Source: an uncultured Colwellia sp.
GTDB taxonomy: Bacteria > Pseudomonadota > Gammaproteobacteria > Enterobacterales > Alteromonadaceae
Length of the DNA stretch: 64,000 nt
Assembly (NCBI GenBank): GCA_913058395.1
Contig: CAJXQI010000017.1
Span: forward strand, 52,357 to 116,356
Reading direction: 5' to 3'
Under the pieces are notes generated by a model. That model saw only the letters and a list, made by a program, of their open reading frames with translations. It did no database searches and was not told the DNA's origin. The translations under genes and the position numbers were made by a program. Of this stretch, positions 39,161 through 49,203 are shown one piece after another (the first letter of the stretch is position 1; each line of letters starts with the position of its first letter).

Positions 39161-39217
39161 TCAATAGTTTTTTTAATGCAACAAAGCAGTATTGGCTTTG
39201 TTCATCAATAAGTAGAA

Positions 39218-40474
39218 TTACTTATAAACAGGGAAACGTGTACATAGCTCTTTAATGCCAGCTTGTACTTTAACAATAGTTTCTTCGTTAGTAATATCAT
39301 CTAAAATGTCACAAACAAATGTTGTAATTGCTTTTGTTTCTTCAATGCCAAAGCCACGACGAGTAATTGCTGGTGTACCTAAACGTAAGCCAGAAGTTAC
39401 AAATGGTGAGCGAGGGTCATTTGGTACAGAGTTTTTGTTAACCGTAATGTGAGCACGACCTAACGCGGCATCAGCATCTTTACCTGTAATATCTTTATCA
39501 ATTAGATCAAGTAATAACAAGTGGTTTTCAGTACCGTTTGAAACAACTTTATAGCCACGTTCTTGTAATACTGCAACCATAGCTTTAGCGTTGTCTAAAA
39601 CGTTTTGTTGATAAGTTTTAAACTCTGGAGACAATGCTTCTTTAAACGCCACCGCTTTTGCAGCGATAATGTGCATTAATGGGCCACCTTGGCCACCTGG
39701 GAATACCGCACTGTTTAATTTTTTGTAAATTGCTTCATCATTACAACCAGAAACAATTAAGCCACCACGTGGGCCCGCTAATGTTTTATGTGTTGTTGTT
39801 GATACTACATGTGCATGTGGAACTGGGTTAGGGTATAAACCAGCAGCAACCAAACCTGCAACGTGAGCCATATCAACGAAGAAATAAGCGTCAACTTTAT
39901 CTGCGATTTCACGCATACGAGCCCAGTCAACAACACCAGAGAACGCAGAAAAACCACCGATGATCATTTCTGGTTTATGTTCTAATGCTAAGCGCTCTAA
40001 TTCAACATAATCAATATCGCCAGTTTCAGGGTGTAAACCGTATTGAATAGCTTCGTAAGATTTACCAGAAAAGTTAACATGTGAACCGTGAGTTAAATGT
40101 CCGCCGTGAGCCAAGCTCATACCTAACACTTTACCGCCTGGCGTTACTAACGCTTGAAAAACTGCCGCATTTGCTTGTGAACCAGCATGTGGTTGCACGT
40201 TGGCGTAAGTTGCGCCAAATAATTCTTTTGCACGGTCAATTGCTAATTGCTCAGCAACATCTACATACTCACAGCCACCGTAATAACGCTTGCCAGGGTA
40301 ACCTTCAGCATATTTATTGGTAAGTTGTGAACCTTGAGCTTCAAGTACACGTGGACTACAGTAATTTTCTGAAGCGATGAGTTCAATGTGCTCTTCTTGA
40401 CGAACAACTTCATTACTCATTGCTTGATAAAGTTCAGGATCAAAATCAGCAATATTCATATCACGTGTAAACAT
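39218..40474 (-). CDS. glyA: Serine hydroxymethyltransferase
   Basis: PLP enzyme interconverting serine and glycine with tetrahydrofolate, the main one-carbon source. The PLP lysine motif is [14 protein letters not shown]. Other landmarks are [38 protein letters not shown] and TNPV-equivalent [21 protein letters not shown]. The 418 aa length matches the E. coli enzyme (417 aa). Separated from nrdR by a terminator. Confidence 0.98.
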   Translation of the reverse strand: MFTRDMNIADFDPELYQAMSNEVVRQEEHIELIASENYCSPRVLEAQGSQLTNKYAEGYPGKRYYGGCEYVDVAEQLAIDRAKELFGATYANVQPHAGSQANAAVFQALVTPGGKVLGMSLAHGGHLTHGSHVNFSGKSYEAIQYGLHPETGDIDYVELERLALEHKPEMIIGGFSAFSGVVDWARMREIADKVDAYFFVDMAHVAGLVAAGLYPNPVPHAHVVSTTTHKTLAGPRGGLIVSGCNDEAIYKKLNSAVFPGGQGGPLMHIIAAKAVAFKEALSPEFKTYQQNVLDNAKAMVAVLQERGYKVVSNGTENHLLLLDLIDKDITGKDADAALGRAHITVNKNSVPNDPRSPFVTSGLRLGTPAITRRGFGIEETKAITTFVCDILDDITNEETIVKVQAGIKELCTRFPVYK

Positions 40475-40786
40475 GTAATTTCCTCAATTAGTCTGCCAGC
40501 GGCATTAGTTGGCTTTTGTTTTTCAACATTAGCAAGGTGAAAAATAATTGCGGCATATTTTGCCTGAACTTATGGGGGTTGTATATGAGAAAACCACCTT
40601 CTGTTAGTTCATTTTGCAATCAATTATGCTTTGAGGTTAGCGCTAAAAGCTTTTAACGAAACCATCAAACTGTAACTAAAACTAATATACTGGCTTAAAG
40701 GCGTAAAAACAACAAATTTAAAACAGCATCAAGCTAAAATAAAGAAATTAAATTCGATAAATGGTGTGCTCACCTGTTTTTTATAG
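40475..40786. other. Intergenic region upstream of glyA
   Basis: It should hold the glyA promoter. No PurR or MetR site, repeat or small ORF was recognised; a short ggtg-tgct-cacc inverted repeat (40762-40773) may weakly terminate the preceding sigma-factor operon. Confidence 0.4.
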
Positions 40787-41461
40787 TTATTTCATCTGTA
40801 GCAACTCACAATATTCTTTCTTACGCTTTCTGTGAAGAAACTCTATAACCAGATATATAACTAACATAAGACTATTTGCCATTAAGTAAGCGAACCATAC
40901 CGTTTTATCACTGGTTTGACTCATGGCATAAATATACCAATTGAGTAATGGTAAAAGTGGTAACAAAGAAATTTTCGAGAACAGCAGGTATTTCATCGCT
41001 GACTCACTGCCAGCAATAGCGTTATCGATTGCCTTCTCTGGGCTATCACATAAGTGCGACCATGCAGTTATGCGGATTTTAGTTTCAAAATAAACAAAAA
41101 CACCTGCCGCTAAACCGCCTAAACCGGCATAAATATTGGTCGGTTCGCCCCACTGACCATCGTAAACACCGTAAAAGAAAAACAAAATTATCGCCAGCGC
41201 TAAAAAAATATCCAAAGCAAAAACAAGTTTTGCTTGTCGAGTTCTCTTACGAGTACGCTTTACTAAAGCGTCAACGTCTGTTTTCAGCGTTGGTTGCGCT
41301 TGCCAATCTTGAGTTAACTCTGTCCACGCATCATCAAGCACGCTAGACTCTTCAATATCGTGTTCATTTTTTCTAATAAACAATTTTTCTGAAGAGGTCG
41401 ACTTACCTTGCGATTTCTCACTTTCAACTACCATCTTTATTTTATCTTTTTCTTCGCTCAT
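40787..41461 (-). CDS. Putative membrane partner (possible anti-sigma factor) of the adjacent ECF sigma factor
   Basis: The 224 aa product has a charged cytoplasmic N-terminus (1-78, with DDAWTELTQDWQAQP and a basic KRTRKRTRQ) and four hydrophobic helices (about 79-99, 109-127, 158-179, 188-209). It overlaps the sigma-factor gene by 4 bp (ATGA), so the two are translationally coupled. No zinc-binding anti-sigma HxxxCxxC motif was seen. The anti-sigma role is inferred from position only. Confidence 0.6.
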   Translation of the reverse strand: MSEEKDKIKMVVESEKSQGKSTSSEKLFIRKNEHDIEESSVLDDAWTELTQDWQAQPTLKTDVDALVKRTRKRTRQAKLVFALDIFLALAIILFFFYGVYDGQWGEPTNIYAGLGGLAAGVFVYFETKIRITAWSHLCDSPEKAIDNAIAGSESAMKYLLFSKISLLPLLPLLNWYIYAMSQTSDKTVWFAYLMANSLMLVIYLVIEFLHRKRKKEYCELLQMK

Positions 41462-42045
41462 GCCGCCTCCAACAACTGCATTAACGCCGCTTTTGCGCGC
41501 TGTAATCTTACGCCAACTAGATTTGTACTGATAACGAGTACGTCAGCAATTTCTTGATAACTCATGCCTTCAAGCGCCAAAGTGATCACTTGCTGTTGCT
41601 CAAGCTTTAATTGACGAATAGCTTGGGCAAGCTTTTGTTGTCGTTGATTTTGGTCTAGTGATTGATATGGCGTTGGCTGTTCACATTGTTGTTCATCATT
41701 GTGCGATGGCTCATCAGAACTTTGTTCAGTCTTTATTGTTTTTACCGATTTAGCTACATGAGTTGCTAAAACATTATGAGCAATACGAGCAATAAAAGTT
41801 TTAACCGCAGCATCGGCACGAAAGCTTGGTAGAGCACGCCAAATATTTAATGCTATTTCTTGAAAAAGCTCTTCTTGAATAGCAGGTTTTGCTTCAAAGC
41901 CGATGATAATATGACGAAGTAGTTTCTCGTATTGAGAAATCCACTTGGTAAATGTCTGTTGATTGTTCAATGAATAACCCAGTTGAAGTTTAGCCGTTTG
42001 AAAACAGTCTTGTTTTTGTAAGGCTAATTCTACTGAGTTATCCAT
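41458..42045 (-). CDS. ECF-type sigma-70 family RNA polymerase sigma factor
   Basis: The 195 aa product has region 2 at about 37-100 (EKLLRHIIIGF, EELFQEIALNIWRALPSFR, VKTFIARIAHNVL) and region 4 at about 135-190 (AIRQLKLEQQQVITLALEGMSYQEIADVLVIS, NLVGVRLQRAKAAL). A polar linker joins them. ATG 42045 with AGGA nine bases upstream was chosen over the TTG at 42054. It follows the ABC permease by 53 bp and precedes a coupled membrane protein. Target promoters unknown. Confidence 0.88.
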   Translation of the reverse strand: MDNSVELALQKQDCFQTAKLQLGYSLNNQQTFTKWISQYEKLLRHIIIGFEAKPAIQEELFQEIALNIWRALPSFRADAAVKTFIARIAHNVLATHVAKSVKTIKTEQSSDEPSHNDEQQCEQPTPYQSLDQNQRQQKLAQAIRQLKLEQQQVITLALEGMSYQEIADVLVISTNLVGVRLQRAKAALMQLLEAA

Positions 42046-42098
42046 AATATTCAATCCTAACGATTTATTTCTAACTAGCTACCTTTGTATATTTATCG

Positions 42099-43262
42099 CT
42101 AGCTAAGTGACATAACCACTTTCTCAGAGGTTAGTTTTTTCGCTAACGTTAATACTATCCCTGCTGTTACGGCAATCGTTGCTGCACTCGTAAATAACAA
42201 TGCATTCCAATCGACCGGCAAGCCTTTAAAAACATCTTCCATTAACATTGACTGACCCGAAATTGGCATCCAATTAACCCAAGCAGGCTTATCATCCATT
42301 ATCATTAACGCAATAGGGATCATGCTAGGTACTGCAATTAACATAGTGACGGTCGATTGCGCTTCTTTAAAACTTTTCGCCTGAAAGGAAAAGAATAACT
42401 GTAATGAAGCAGCAAGAAAGCAAACGGGAATGAGCAATAACAATAGTGTCGCGAAAGTAGCGACATTAATATTAAAAGTTGCACCAATTTTAGTAAGGTC
42501 AACAAAGTTCATTGCAACAGAAGTCAGTACCAACATTAAAATAATTGAGATAATTGAAATAGAACTCGCACACGTTAGCTTAGCCAATACTATTTTTAAG
42601 GTGCTTATCGGCTGACACAATAACATTTCTAAAACATTACGCTCACGCTCACCAGCACTTGAATCTATCGCAATTGAAAGACCTGACATAAATGCGGCCA
42701 TCATCAGATAAACACCTAATATCAACGATATCATCACCGCATTACTGCTAGGTAGAGACGTGTCTTGCTCAACTAATTTTATCGGCTGTAATAATTTAAT
42801 ATCAACGCCGCGCACGAGTAGTCGTTTATAACCTATGGTTAACGAATGAGCCCGAACAACATCTTTAATACGGCGAATAGGTGTAGATAACGATTTTTCG
42901 TTATAGTCAGCACGCATAACTAATTCAATAGGCATACCATTAGCCATATCTTCATTAAAGCTATCAGGAATGGTTAATTCAATATTGCGTTCATTCCAAT
43001 TGCGCTCTTCATCTTCAGGTACATCAGCAAAAGACAAAATGTTTTCGTCTTTTAATGCTTTAATTAATTTAGGTGCATGCTGTTCGCCAGTGTATTTTAC
43101 ATATACAGCGGGGTTATCTACTGCTTCTTTAATCGCGACCTTTAGCATTACCATGATCATAACTGGCATCATCAATGCCATACTCATCGCTACCATTAAT
43201 GCACGTTTATCACGAAAAGCTTCTTTAAATTCTTTTACCATTAAGGCTTTTAATTGCATCAT
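42099..43262 (-). CDS. ABC-2 type transporter permease (NatB-like)
   Basis: The 387 aa inner-membrane protein has an N-terminal helix (about 22-45), a large extracytoplasmic loop (about 46-170), and five or six C-terminal helices starting near residue 175 (VMISLILGVYLMMAAF). The amphipathic SAGERERNVLEMLLCQPIS segment is typical of ABC-2 permeases. The N-terminus LMVKEFKEAFRDKRAL is NatB/YhaP-like. It overlaps the ATPase gene by 4 bp. Probable exporter of Na+ or another small molecule; substrate not determined. Confidence 0.85.
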   Translation of the reverse strand: MMQLKALMVKEFKEAFRDKRALMVAMSMALMMPVMIMVMLKVAIKEAVDNPAVYVKYTGEQHAPKLIKALKDENILSFADVPEDEERNWNERNIELTIPDSFNEDMANGMPIELVMRADYNEKSLSTPIRRIKDVVRAHSLTIGYKRLLVRGVDIKLLQPIKLVEQDTSLPSSNAVMISLILGVYLMMAAFMSGLSIAIDSSAGERERNVLEMLLCQPISTLKIVLAKLTCASSISIISIILMLVLTSVAMNFVDLTKIGATFNINVATFATLLLLLIPVCFLAASLQLFFSFQAKSFKEAQSTVTMLIAVPSMIPIALMIMDDKPAWVNWMPISGQSMLMEDVFKGLPVDWNALLFTSAATIAVTAGIVLTLAKKLTSEKVVMSLS

Positions 43263-44008
43263 GCCGCTACTCCTTCATCTGAGCCAATTAATTTCACAAA
43301 CGCATCTTCAAGTAACTTCTCGCCCGCTAAATCACACAATTCTTGCGGCGTACCTTGCGCTGCTAATTTGCCACCAGAAACAATAATCACACGATCACAT
43401 AACGCAGCAACTTCTTGCATGACGTGAGAAGAGAATAAAATACAATGACCTTTCTCTTTAAACTTAGCTAAATGATTACGCAAAATTCGCGTACTCATCA
43501 CATCTAAGCCACGTGTAGGCTCATCAAGCACAAAGTTTTTTGGTTGATGAACTAAGGCTTGAGCCAACGTAACCTTCATTCGTTGACCTTGTGAAAAACC
43601 AGCGGTTCTGCGATGCGCTAACTCGCCCATTTCTAAATCTTTAAATATTTGCTCAATCGCTGCATGTTTATTTGCGCCTTGCATACCGTGAATACTGGCG
43701 AAATAGTCAACTTGCTCATAGGCAGTTAATCGTTCATACAAGCCGAATTTATCAGGGAAAATACCTAAGCGTTTTCGCGCTTCAAGTGGCTGTTCAGTGA
43801 CTTTAATACCATCAATGGTGGCAAAGCCTTCGTCTGCTTTAAGTAAGCCATATAATGTACGTAAACAAGTCGTTTTTCCTGCACCATTAGGACCTAAAAT
43901 ACCGGTTATCTCTCCGTCTTTGGCTGTAAAAGACAAACCATCTAACGCTTTAACGGTATTTTTTTTGCTAACAAAGCTTTTGTGTAAGTTATTAACTTCA
44001 ATCATCAT
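43259..44008 (-). CDS. ABC transporter ATP-binding protein (NatA-like)
   Basis: The 249 aa nucleotide-binding protein has Walker A GPNGAGKTT, a signature FSQGQRMKV, Walker B NFVLDEPTRGLD, and switch histidine in SSHVMQE. It abuts the hydrolase gene (start one base after its stop codon) and overlaps the permease gene by 4 bp. Energises the NatB-like exporter. Confidence 0.9.
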   Translation of the reverse strand: MMIEVNNLHKSFVSKKNTVKALDGLSFTAKDGEITGILGPNGAGKTTCLRTLYGLLKADEGFATIDGIKVTEQPLEARKRLGIFPDKFGLYERLTAYEQVDYFASIHGMQGANKHAAIEQIFKDLEMGELAHRRTAGFSQGQRMKVTLAQALVHQPKNFVLDEPTRGLDVMSTRILRNHLAKFKEKGHCILFSSHVMQEVAALCDRVIIVSGGKLAAQGTPQELCDLAGEKLLEDAFVKLIGSDEGVAA

Positions 44009-45514
44009 TTATTCCTTTATTTGAGTTGATGATGCTTTAACGACTGCTGGCATTGAACCGCCATTTAAACCTGTCATAAATGTTCCATCAGGAATTTCTT
44101 GTAGGCATGACTCATCAAGTCCGTTTGGTGTTTGTTTTTCTAAAAACTCGTTAACAATATTGATGCCGCAGGGAGTTGAAGCAACAATATGGGCATTGTT
44201 TTTAGAAATAATATGATGGCTGTTTGGTAAGTTTTTATCTGACTTTTCGCCGTTACTGGCTGGTGTAACCGGGTCAAGTTCACCTGATAATATTAAAGTA
44301 GGAATATCGGCCGTAACCGTTTGATAAAAGTCATCACTTGGCTGATATGTCGGCCAAGCGGCACACACTTTACCGATCATCTCTAAACTCATACCTTTAG
44401 CAAAATTATTGTCTGCATCTTCAGCTTTCATGCCGGCTGAAATTTTAGGGTAATCTTCGTTACAAACAATATTAAAGTGCAAAGCAATGTAAATACCCAT
44501 ACCGCCCTCACCTTGTGCAATAAGTCCGGCTAGTGGTTTAAAGTCACCTAAGTAAGCTTGATGTATCAAAAGCGGTACTAAACTGCGCGTTTGCGTTGAA
44601 TATAACTGCATTTGAATGGTAGAAATAAATTTGTCATTGCTGATGGTAAATTCTGTATTTGTCCCAAGTCTTGGGTGAGAAATTTCAACGGTAATTGGTG
44701 CTTGAGATAACTTGGCACTAATTTCTGCAAATTCTTTAGCCAACTCAGGGTACTGTCTTGCACAGCTTTCGTCATTTTGGCAATTGTCGATTAGTTTAGT
44801 AAACGACTGCGCAGCACTTTGACCAAATATGCCAATAGGCACTTCGATAGGACCAACACTGTCAAGTACGACACTTTTTATAGATTCTGGAAACATACGC
44901 ATATAAACAAGGCCTGCGCGAGTACCATATGAACCACCATAAATATGAACTTGTTGATGACCCAGTGCATCTCGCACAGCATCAAAGTCTCGAATCGCAT
45001 TCTCTGAATTATATTGGCTTAGCTCACCGTTAAGTTGTGATAAACATTGTTCGATATCGGTAACCGAAAAATCTTCTGGCACACTGGTGTAAGGGTCAAT
45101 TTCTAATGACTCATCACATTGCAAAGGATGTGACTTACCGGTGCCTCGTTGATCAATAAGGATCAAGTCACGAGTTTTTCTGATCTCGCCAAAACCTTGA
45201 TAAATTTGTCCGGCTAATTCAGCTGCCGCTTGACCAGGACCGCCAGCTAAAAACATTAGCGGCAACTTTTCTTGGCTGCTGTCTATTGCGGGTAAAACCA
45301 CAAAGTTAATATCAATTTTCACGCCGTTTGGCTGAGTATAATTTTCTGGCGTTGCTAAAGTACCGCACTGCACTTGTTGCCTGATACCTTTTACATGACA
45401 ACTTTCCAAACTGACTTGTTGATTTTCAGCACCCTGTGCAATCGCAGTACTAGTCATACTGGTTGCACAGGTAAGTAAACTCGCAGTGAAAACACTTTTC
45501 CAATTTAATTTCAT
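44009..45514 (-). CDS. Secreted alpha/beta hydrolase (proline iminopeptidase/TAP-like)
   Basis: From ATG 45514 (AGGAAGG ribosome-binding site) residues 1-26 form a signal peptide ending A-I-A before QGAENQ. The mature protein has an alpha/beta-hydrolase core with LMFLAGGPGQ, LIDQRGTGKSHPLQC (oxyanion and cap region), nucleophile GGSYGTR, acid in LSGELDPVTP and histidine in NNAHIVAS. A C-terminal TAP-like domain follows. The family includes secreted aminopeptidases releasing N-terminal residues. It is first in the ABC/sigma unit. Confidence 0.85.
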   Translation of the reverse strand: MKLNWKSVFTASLLTCATSMTSTAIAQGAENQQVSLESCHVKGIRQQVQCGTLATPENYTQPNGVKIDINFVVLPAIDSSQEKLPLMFLAGGPGQAAAELAGQIYQGFGEIRKTRDLILIDQRGTGKSHPLQCDESLEIDPYTSVPEDFSVTDIEQCLSQLNGELSQYNSENAIRDFDAVRDALGHQQVHIYGGSYGTRAGLVYMRMFPESIKSVVLDSVGPIEVPIGIFGQSAAQSFTKLIDNCQNDESCARQYPELAKEFAEISAKLSQAPITVEISHPRLGTNTEFTISNDKFISTIQMQLYSTQTRSLVPLLIHQAYLGDFKPLAGLIAQGEGGMGIYIALHFNIVCNEDYPKISAGMKAEDADNNFAKGMSLEMIGKVCAAWPTYQPSDDFYQTVTADIPTLILSGELDPVTPASNGEKSDKNLPNSHHIISKNNAHIVASTPCGINIVNEFLEKQTPNGLDESCLQEIPDGTFMTGLNGGSMPAVVKASSTQIKE

Positions 45515-45675
45515 TTTAGCCTTCCTTTTAAAACGTCCCATACATAGTCTTAGCATTTACACCTTTATTACATGTTTTTATAATTATTTATCAACAAAAC
45601 CATTAACTATTGATTAATAAGTAAAATAAATAGTTTTATTAATACGAATAAAAAGAAATTACGGAGAATTAAGAT

Positions 45676-45707
45676 AAAAAAAGCCGCTAGGGAGAGTTAG
45701 CGGCTTT
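45676..45707 (-). terminator. Rho-independent terminator of the receptor gene
   Basis: aaagccgcta-ggagagt-region-tagcggcttt preceded by an A-run (minus-strand T-run). Confidence 0.88.
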
Positions 45708-45748
45708 AACTTCGACAGATTAAGTTTTTCGTATATTTATGGCACTAA

Positions 45749-48742
45749 CTAAAATTCATAGCGTGCAACCAATGAAACATAACGAGCACCTTGACGCCCT
45801 GTTGTTCTGCCCCAGTTTGGATCTGCGACTGTGTTTCCATCGGCATCGGTAATTGACCCTTGCTGATATACTGTTGTTTGAGTATCGGCATTTAACAAGT
45901 TGTAAACGGTTGCCTTAAGCAATAAATCATTACCAAACAACTCATGGCGATAGCTTGCTGATAGATCGAACTTAACCGTCCAATCTGTTGTTCCAGCGCT
46001 TCCTCGTGGTGAGGCATTGCCATTTTCGTCATAGAATGAGTCGCCATGGCCACGTTCAACGTTACTTGGACAGCTTTCCCAAGGCATTCCAGCAGCACAT
46101 GCACCAACGCCAGATGGGTGAATACCCATTTTGTTAATTGGCTTACCATCAGCAATTGAGGTGTTTAGGCCAATAACAAAGTCATCGGTTACTGAGTATG
46201 AACCGAAAACCTTGATAGCGTGGCGACGATCGCTTGGTAAGTTACCGCCCGCATTGTCTTGCAAACCTGCATAATCATATGACACGGTCCAACCTGGATC
46301 AGCTTGGTTATCATCGTCATTCACTAAGCCCGCTGTGTTGCCCCACAAGTGCGACCAAGTGTATGAAGCACTAATGTTAATTTTGTCAGTCGCTTGACCA
46401 TCTAAGGTGAACTCAAGTGCAGTATACTTACGTTCTGATTTCGGCATACCCATTTCTTCTGCCGAAAGTTTTATATTATTAACCGTACCATCACCGTTAA
46501 AGTCATAGTTCACATCAAGGCCATCGCCCGGATTAAATAGGATCCAACCATCAATCCAGCCATTAGCTTCAATACCTTCTTTTTCATACCAGTTTTTTAA
46601 GACTGTTTGTAAATCAGCATCTTCAATTGAGCGTTTTAACTCTCGATAAACACCGCGAACACCGAAGGTCATATCTCCGTCAAATACTTCTGTTTGGTAA
46701 CCCAATGTAAACTCGTCTGAGTACATAGGTTTTAAGTCTTTTGTTGCTTTAGAGCCAGGAGCGCCTTCGCCTGATTGAGCAAGGAAAGTTCCAACTTGGG
46801 CACCGCGGCTCGGAGAGCCATCAGCAGTAATAACAGGATGTCCATCTGCATCAACTTGGTCTAATTCATAATACCAATGTTCGTCACGACGAGAGCCACC
46901 TTGCACAATATTCATATTGGCAGATACTGGCTGAAAGTAGCGACCAAATGTAGCATAAACTTTGCTAGTACCATCGCCGTTTAGGTCATATATAGCTTGT
47001 AAGCGAGGAGCAATCTGCCCTGATACATCAACATACTTTTGGCCATCAGACATTTCATTAACAAAGTCACTGTAGCGAACACCTAAGTTAAGTACTAGGT
47101 TATCGTTAACTTGCCATGAGTCTTGTGCATAAAGCGAAAGTGACTTGATATGGGAGTCTGAAAAATCGGTACGAATACGTTGATCAACATAACCTGTACC
47201 CGCTGCTAAACCTGTGCGGTCAGTACCTGTTGCCGTTTCGATATACCACCAGCCTTGAGCATCACCGATACCATTTTGAGTTGATTGATGATCGACATGA
47301 GTATCGTAATAATCAACACCAAATTTTAATGAATGATCTTCAAGATCCCACATTAAATCAGCACGGAATTGATCACGAGTAAATTCACTTTCGGTAATAC
47401 GAGACGAGGTGTGTTGACTCAATTGACGATAGCCGTCAAAAAGATATGAACCGACCCAAGGTAGAGCATCAGCAACGGTATTATAAGTTTGGTCAGTTAC
47501 ACGGCCTGCTACAATTTCAAGTGAAATATCATCACTTAAAATACCGGTATATTTAAGACCGAGTACATCACCACCGGTTTTAGATTTTGCTGCCGTTCCA
47601 TCACCTGTGCGTGCATTTGTTGCCCAATCAAAATCATAAGTTTTCCACTTATTTTCGTTCTCATAGTTAATACTAGTGAATTCCAATGAATGGTTTTCAG
47701 TAATGAACCAATCAACTTTCGCGAACCAACGATCTGATTTTGATTTACCTTGAGAAATGGTATTAGCGCCAGCGTCATCATAATCATCTGTTTGCGGAGC
47801 CAATAATGCATAGAAAAACAATTTATCTTGAACGATCGCGCCACTACCCCAAACTGAGTAACGGGTGAATGTTGACTCATCATCTTCGCTGTTAGTGTAA
47901 ATATCACCGTTACTGTAGAACAAGTCATCGTGATGTTCGCGTAATGCTTCTGGGTCAACTCGTGCTTGCACGCCAAATTTAAACTCATTACTACCCGACT
48001 TAGATACAGCATTTACAATGCCGCCAAGTGCATTACCGAATTCAGGGGCAACACCACCCGTTTTAATTTCTGTTTGTGCTATTGCTTCCCAAGGCAAGTC
48101 GATAGAACCTAAACCCGTTTTAATTTTGGTTACATTCATACCATTTAAGTAGTAACCATTTTCTGCTGATGAACTACCACCAATTGACGGAGAGCTTCTA
48201 AAGTTGCTGCCGTTTGTTGCCGCGGCACTTGGCGCTAAAAGAGCCATGTTATTAAAGCCGGTATCAACGGGGAGCATGCTTAGCTCATCAGCTGTAACGA
48301 CAATACCACCGTCAGACGAGTCAAGCTCGATAAAGCTAACGTTTCGTCCAGTAACTTCAATTCGTTCAATATCTTGATCAGAAGCATACAACTCTCGGTT
48401 AACAACCGCAGATGAGCCTATTTTTACGTTGATATCAAACGAATCAATTTGAAAACCTTGTTTTTTAATTGTTACGCTATATTCACCAATAGGAAGTTTA
48501 CGCAATACGTAACTGCCTTGTTCATCAGCAGTAACGGTACGAGTTATTCCTTTAGCCTTATGCACTATGGTGATCGTGGCATTAGCTGCTGCGATACTAT
48601 TTGCACTGACATTACCTTTTAGTGTGCCACTGAAGTTATCAGCAGCAAGTGCGCTAGGCGCAGATAAAAGTAACGCTGTACCTACAGCAATCGCAGCAAG
48701 AGTTCTTTGCGGTTTCAAACCATTTCTTATTATTTTTGACAT
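45749..48742 (-). CDS. Oar-like TonB-dependent receptor with N-terminal carboxypeptidase-regulatory-like domain
   Basis: The 997 aa outer-membrane protein has a signal peptide (about 1-34, ending A-L-A), then a Cna-B/carboxypeptidase-regulatory-like domain (about 36-118: VSANSIAAANATITI, GSYVLRKLPIGEYSVTIKKQGF). The plug domain follows (about 128-250; SSDGGIVVTADELSML, GYYLNGMNV, GGIVNAVSKSGSNEF). The rest is a long beta-barrel ending in aromatic R-Y-E-F. Similar receptors take up peptides, proteins or polysaccharide fragments in marine bacteria. No dedicated inner-membrane genes adjoin. A 32-bp palindrome sits 62 bp upstream. Confidence 0.9.
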   Translation of the reverse strand: MSKIIRNGLKPQRTLAAIAVGTALLLSAPSALAADNFSGTLKGNVSANSIAAANATITIVHKAKGITRTVTADEQGSYVLRKLPIGEYSVTIKKQGFQIDSFDINVKIGSSAVVNRELYASDQDIERIEVTGRNVSFIELDSSDGGIVVTADELSMLPVDTGFNNMALLAPSAAATNGSNFRSSPSIGGSSSAENGYYLNGMNVTKIKTGLGSIDLPWEAIAQTEIKTGGVAPEFGNALGGIVNAVSKSGSNEFKFGVQARVDPEALREHHDDLFYSNGDIYTNSEDDESTFTRYSVWGSGAIVQDKLFFYALLAPQTDDYDDAGANTISQGKSKSDRWFAKVDWFITENHSLEFTSINYENENKWKTYDFDWATNARTGDGTAAKSKTGGDVLGLKYTGILSDDISLEIVAGRVTDQTYNTVADALPWVGSYLFDGYRQLSQHTSSRITESEFTRDQFRADLMWDLEDHSLKFGVDYYDTHVDHQSTQNGIGDAQGWWYIETATGTDRTGLAAGTGYVDQRIRTDFSDSHIKSLSLYAQDSWQVNDNLVLNLGVRYSDFVNEMSDGQKYVDVSGQIAPRLQAIYDLNGDGTSKVYATFGRYFQPVSANMNIVQGGSRRDEHWYYELDQVDADGHPVITADGSPSRGAQVGTFLAQSGEGAPGSKATKDLKPMYSDEFTLGYQTEVFDGDMTFGVRGVYRELKRSIEDADLQTVLKNWYEKEGIEANGWIDGWILFNPGDGLDVNYDFNGDGTVNNIKLSAEEMGMPKSERKYTALEFTLDGQATDKINISASYTWSHLWGNTAGLVNDDDNQADPGWTVSYDYAGLQDNAGGNLPSDRRHAIKVFGSYSVTDDFVIGLNTSIADGKPINKMGIHPSGVGACAAGMPWESCPSNVERGHGDSFYDENGNASPRGSAGTTDWTVKFDLSASYRHELFGNDLLLKATVYNLLNADTQTTVYQQGSITDADGNTVADPNWGRTTGRQGARYVSLVARYEF

Positions 48743-48803
48743 TTGTTAATCCCTTCTGGTGCATTGAGATGCACTCATAGTTATTTGTTATTAATTTCAC
48801 CAC

Positions 48804-48835
48804 ACCCAAATATATTGTATACAATATATTTGGGT
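48804..48835. promoter_or_regulatory. Perfect 32-bp palindrome upstream of the TonB-dependent receptor
   Basis: The arm ACCCAAATATATTGTA is followed by its exact complement, centred on ATTGTATACAAT. The GTATAC core with TTGT/ACAA arms resembles operators of GntR-type regulators. It lies 62-93 bp before the receptor start, in the promoter zone. Regulator not in this window. The rest of the 460-bp gap holds one 8-bp hairpin (gggattga/tcaatccc, 48996-49020) and no gene. Confidence 0.6.
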
Positions 48836-49203
48836 TGAATATAATATAACCACTAAGGTTGTTCAAGAAATATTTATTTAACAGTTATAACAAATAAAAA
48901 TAAGTAATCTATTCAGACAGATAGAAAAAAGCAGTACGATATTTACACAATAATGGTTGTACAAAAAACTAAAAACAAGGCCGTTTCCCTGTCGTGGGAT
49001 TGAATATTTTGATCAATCCCTAATATTTTAAATAACTAATATTTATCCATGATTAAGTAACCTGACGATCTCTATTGATAAAAAAATTGCCTAATGCAGC
49101 AAAAACAAGCAAATACGTGAAATAACATAATTAATCATTCCCATATTGCTCAAATAACGATAAAGTCAGCAGTAGATATATTTCGCCAAAAAGAGGATGA
49201 CTG

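Noticed and set aside
38528..39217. FMN riboswitch before the rib genes
   Set aside because: The genes follow nrdR closely and no RFN-element motifs were recognised in the gaps.
47536..48012. 158-residue frame within the TonB-dependent receptor gene
   Set aside because: Same strand but another frame of a clear receptor gene; Met/Lys/Ile-biased composition typical of a shadow frame.
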